Below, in pieces: positions 63,406-64,000 of a stretch of 64,000 bases of DNA; position 1 is the first letter of the stretch, and each line of letters begins with the position of its first letter. Made by a program: the position numbers and the translations under genes. Below the pieces are notes generated by a model that made no database searches, had not been told where the DNA came from, and saw only the letters and a program-made list of their open reading frames with translations. This stretch comes from Gammaproteobacteria bacterium. GTDB taxonomy: Bacteria; Pseudomonadota; Gammaproteobacteria; Coxiellales; Coxiellaceae. The stretch lies in the NCBI GenBank assembly GCA_023266215.1, contig JAHFRQ010000002.1, positions 142,001 through 206,000 on the forward strand, given 5' to 3'.

Positions 63406-63987
63406 ATGGCAAAACTTCATTTTTACTATTCCGCGATGAATGCGGGCAAAAGCACGACGCTATTGCAATCGAGTTACAACTACAACGAGCGCGGCATGGA
63501 TACGTTATTGTATGCGCCCATGGTGGATGATCGTTATGGCGTTGGCAATATTGCAACGCGAATCGGGTTGCAAGCACCTGCGATTGCTTTTAATGATGAA
63601 TTTAATATTTACGAATCTGCAGAATCCGAATTAAAAAGAAATAAAAATATTAAATGTATTCTAATTGATGAAGCGCAATTTTTAAATAAAAAACAAGTAA
63701 ACGAATTAACAGACATTGCAGATCGTTTAAATATTCCTGTGTTAGCTTACGGGCTTCGCTCTGATTTTATGGGCGAACCCTTTGAAGGCAGTTCGTATTT
63801 ATTAGCACTCGCAGACACTTTAATAGAACTAAAAACAATCTGTCATTGCGGCAAAAAAGCAACGATGAATATGCGCATTGATCAAGATGGCAATGCAGTG
63901 ACTGCGGGAAAGCAAATTGATATCGGCGGCAATGAAAGATATGTCTCAACGTGTCGAAAACATTTTAAGCTGAAGCAAGCGAGGTGA
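63406..63987 (+). CDS. tdk: Thymidine kinase
   Basis: The 193-residue protein begins [21 protein letters not shown] (P-loop in SAMNAGKS, residues 9-16), has [26 protein letters not shown], the zinc-site cysteines of CHCGKKA and a C-terminal Cys, and [23 protein letters not shown]. It is of the TK1 type and phosphorylates thymidine. It is divergent from trxA with a 72-base gap that must hold both promoters. Confidence 0.97.
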   Translation: MAKLHFYYSAMNAGKSTTLLQSSYNYNERGMDTLLYAPMVDDRYGVGNIATRIGLQAPAIAFNDEFNIYESAESELKRNKNIKCILIDEAQFLNKKQVNELTDIADRLNIPVLAYGLRSDFMGEPFEGSSYLLALADTLIELKTICHCGKKATMNMRIDQDGNAVTAGKQIDIGGNERYVSTCRKHFKLKQAR

Positions 63988-64000
63988 GCTTAAAAACACG

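Noticed and set aside
1-64000. CRISPR arrays, rRNA operons, integrase or transposase genes, replication origin
   Set aside because: No regularly spaced repeat array, no rRNA sequence, no recognisable recombinase gene, and no cluster of DnaA boxes could be supported by reading.

Overview
The window is AT-rich chromosomal DNA from a gammaproteobacterium. Gene content points to the order Legionellales or a near relative: a large ubiquinone gene set, hslVU, a lptM-dapF pair, trxA-rho, reverse transsulfuration genes, a secreted C1 peptidase, and several large proteins without recognised housekeeping roles that resemble type IV effectors. This placement is inferred from content only; no rRNA gene is present.

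Layout. 1-5.8 kb: end of dnaA, dnaN, an aminopeptidase P and the ubiH-ubiI pair, then tRNA-Met. 5.9-8.8 kb: an aromatic amino acid permease and an AbiE toxin-antitoxin pair bracketed by a 31-bp direct repeat. 8.8-13.6 kb: a pterin-related group (PTPS-like protein, methyltransferase, pteridine reductase) with repeats and an inserted ATPase gene. 13.6-17.4 kb: two paralogous large proteins with a PI3/4-kinase-like catalytic loop. 17.4-22.4 kb: folB, a dksA with a histone-like tail, dapF, lptM, an esterase and hslVU. 22.4-29.4 kb: two DUF4143 ATPases, a DUF1016 nuclease island, a second permease and ubiE. 29.4-40.8 kb: ubiJ, ubiB, C1 peptidase, tRNA-Arg, comM, ubiK, a giant FN3 protein, and the cystathionine synthase/lyase pair. 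40.8-46.2 kb: effector-like protein, pilin, RNA-binding protein, pckA, yggS. 46.3-50.6 kb: three ATPase genes in a row. 50.8-58 kb: queC, proC, an acyltransferase, VapBC and hemC-hemD-hemX-hemY. 58-64 kb: a probably frameshifted gene, a permease, rho, trxA and tdk.

The most notable pattern is six single-gene AAA ATPase units (AAA_14/DUF4143 or DUF234 type, with a C-terminal PD-(D/E)XK-like region). Each has its own distinct inverted repeat in the region just upstream of its start codon. Where they can be read, promoter elements or the Shine-Dalgarno sequence overlap the repeat. Several units sit tightly against the 3' end of a housekeeping gene: one is flanked by a 119-bp duplication of the pteridine reductase 3' end, one overlaps the end of ubiE, and one starts one base after hslU. 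A truncated start of a seventh lies at about 10.9-11.0 kb. I read these as a dispersed family of self-regulated, probably mobile ATPase cassettes. Their biological role is unknown.

Several short repeat families (hairpin elements with covarying stems, CCCTCTCC/GGGTGAGGG elements, a small element with long terminal inverted repeats) lie between genes. The housekeeping genes look intact and mostly keep conserved neighbours.
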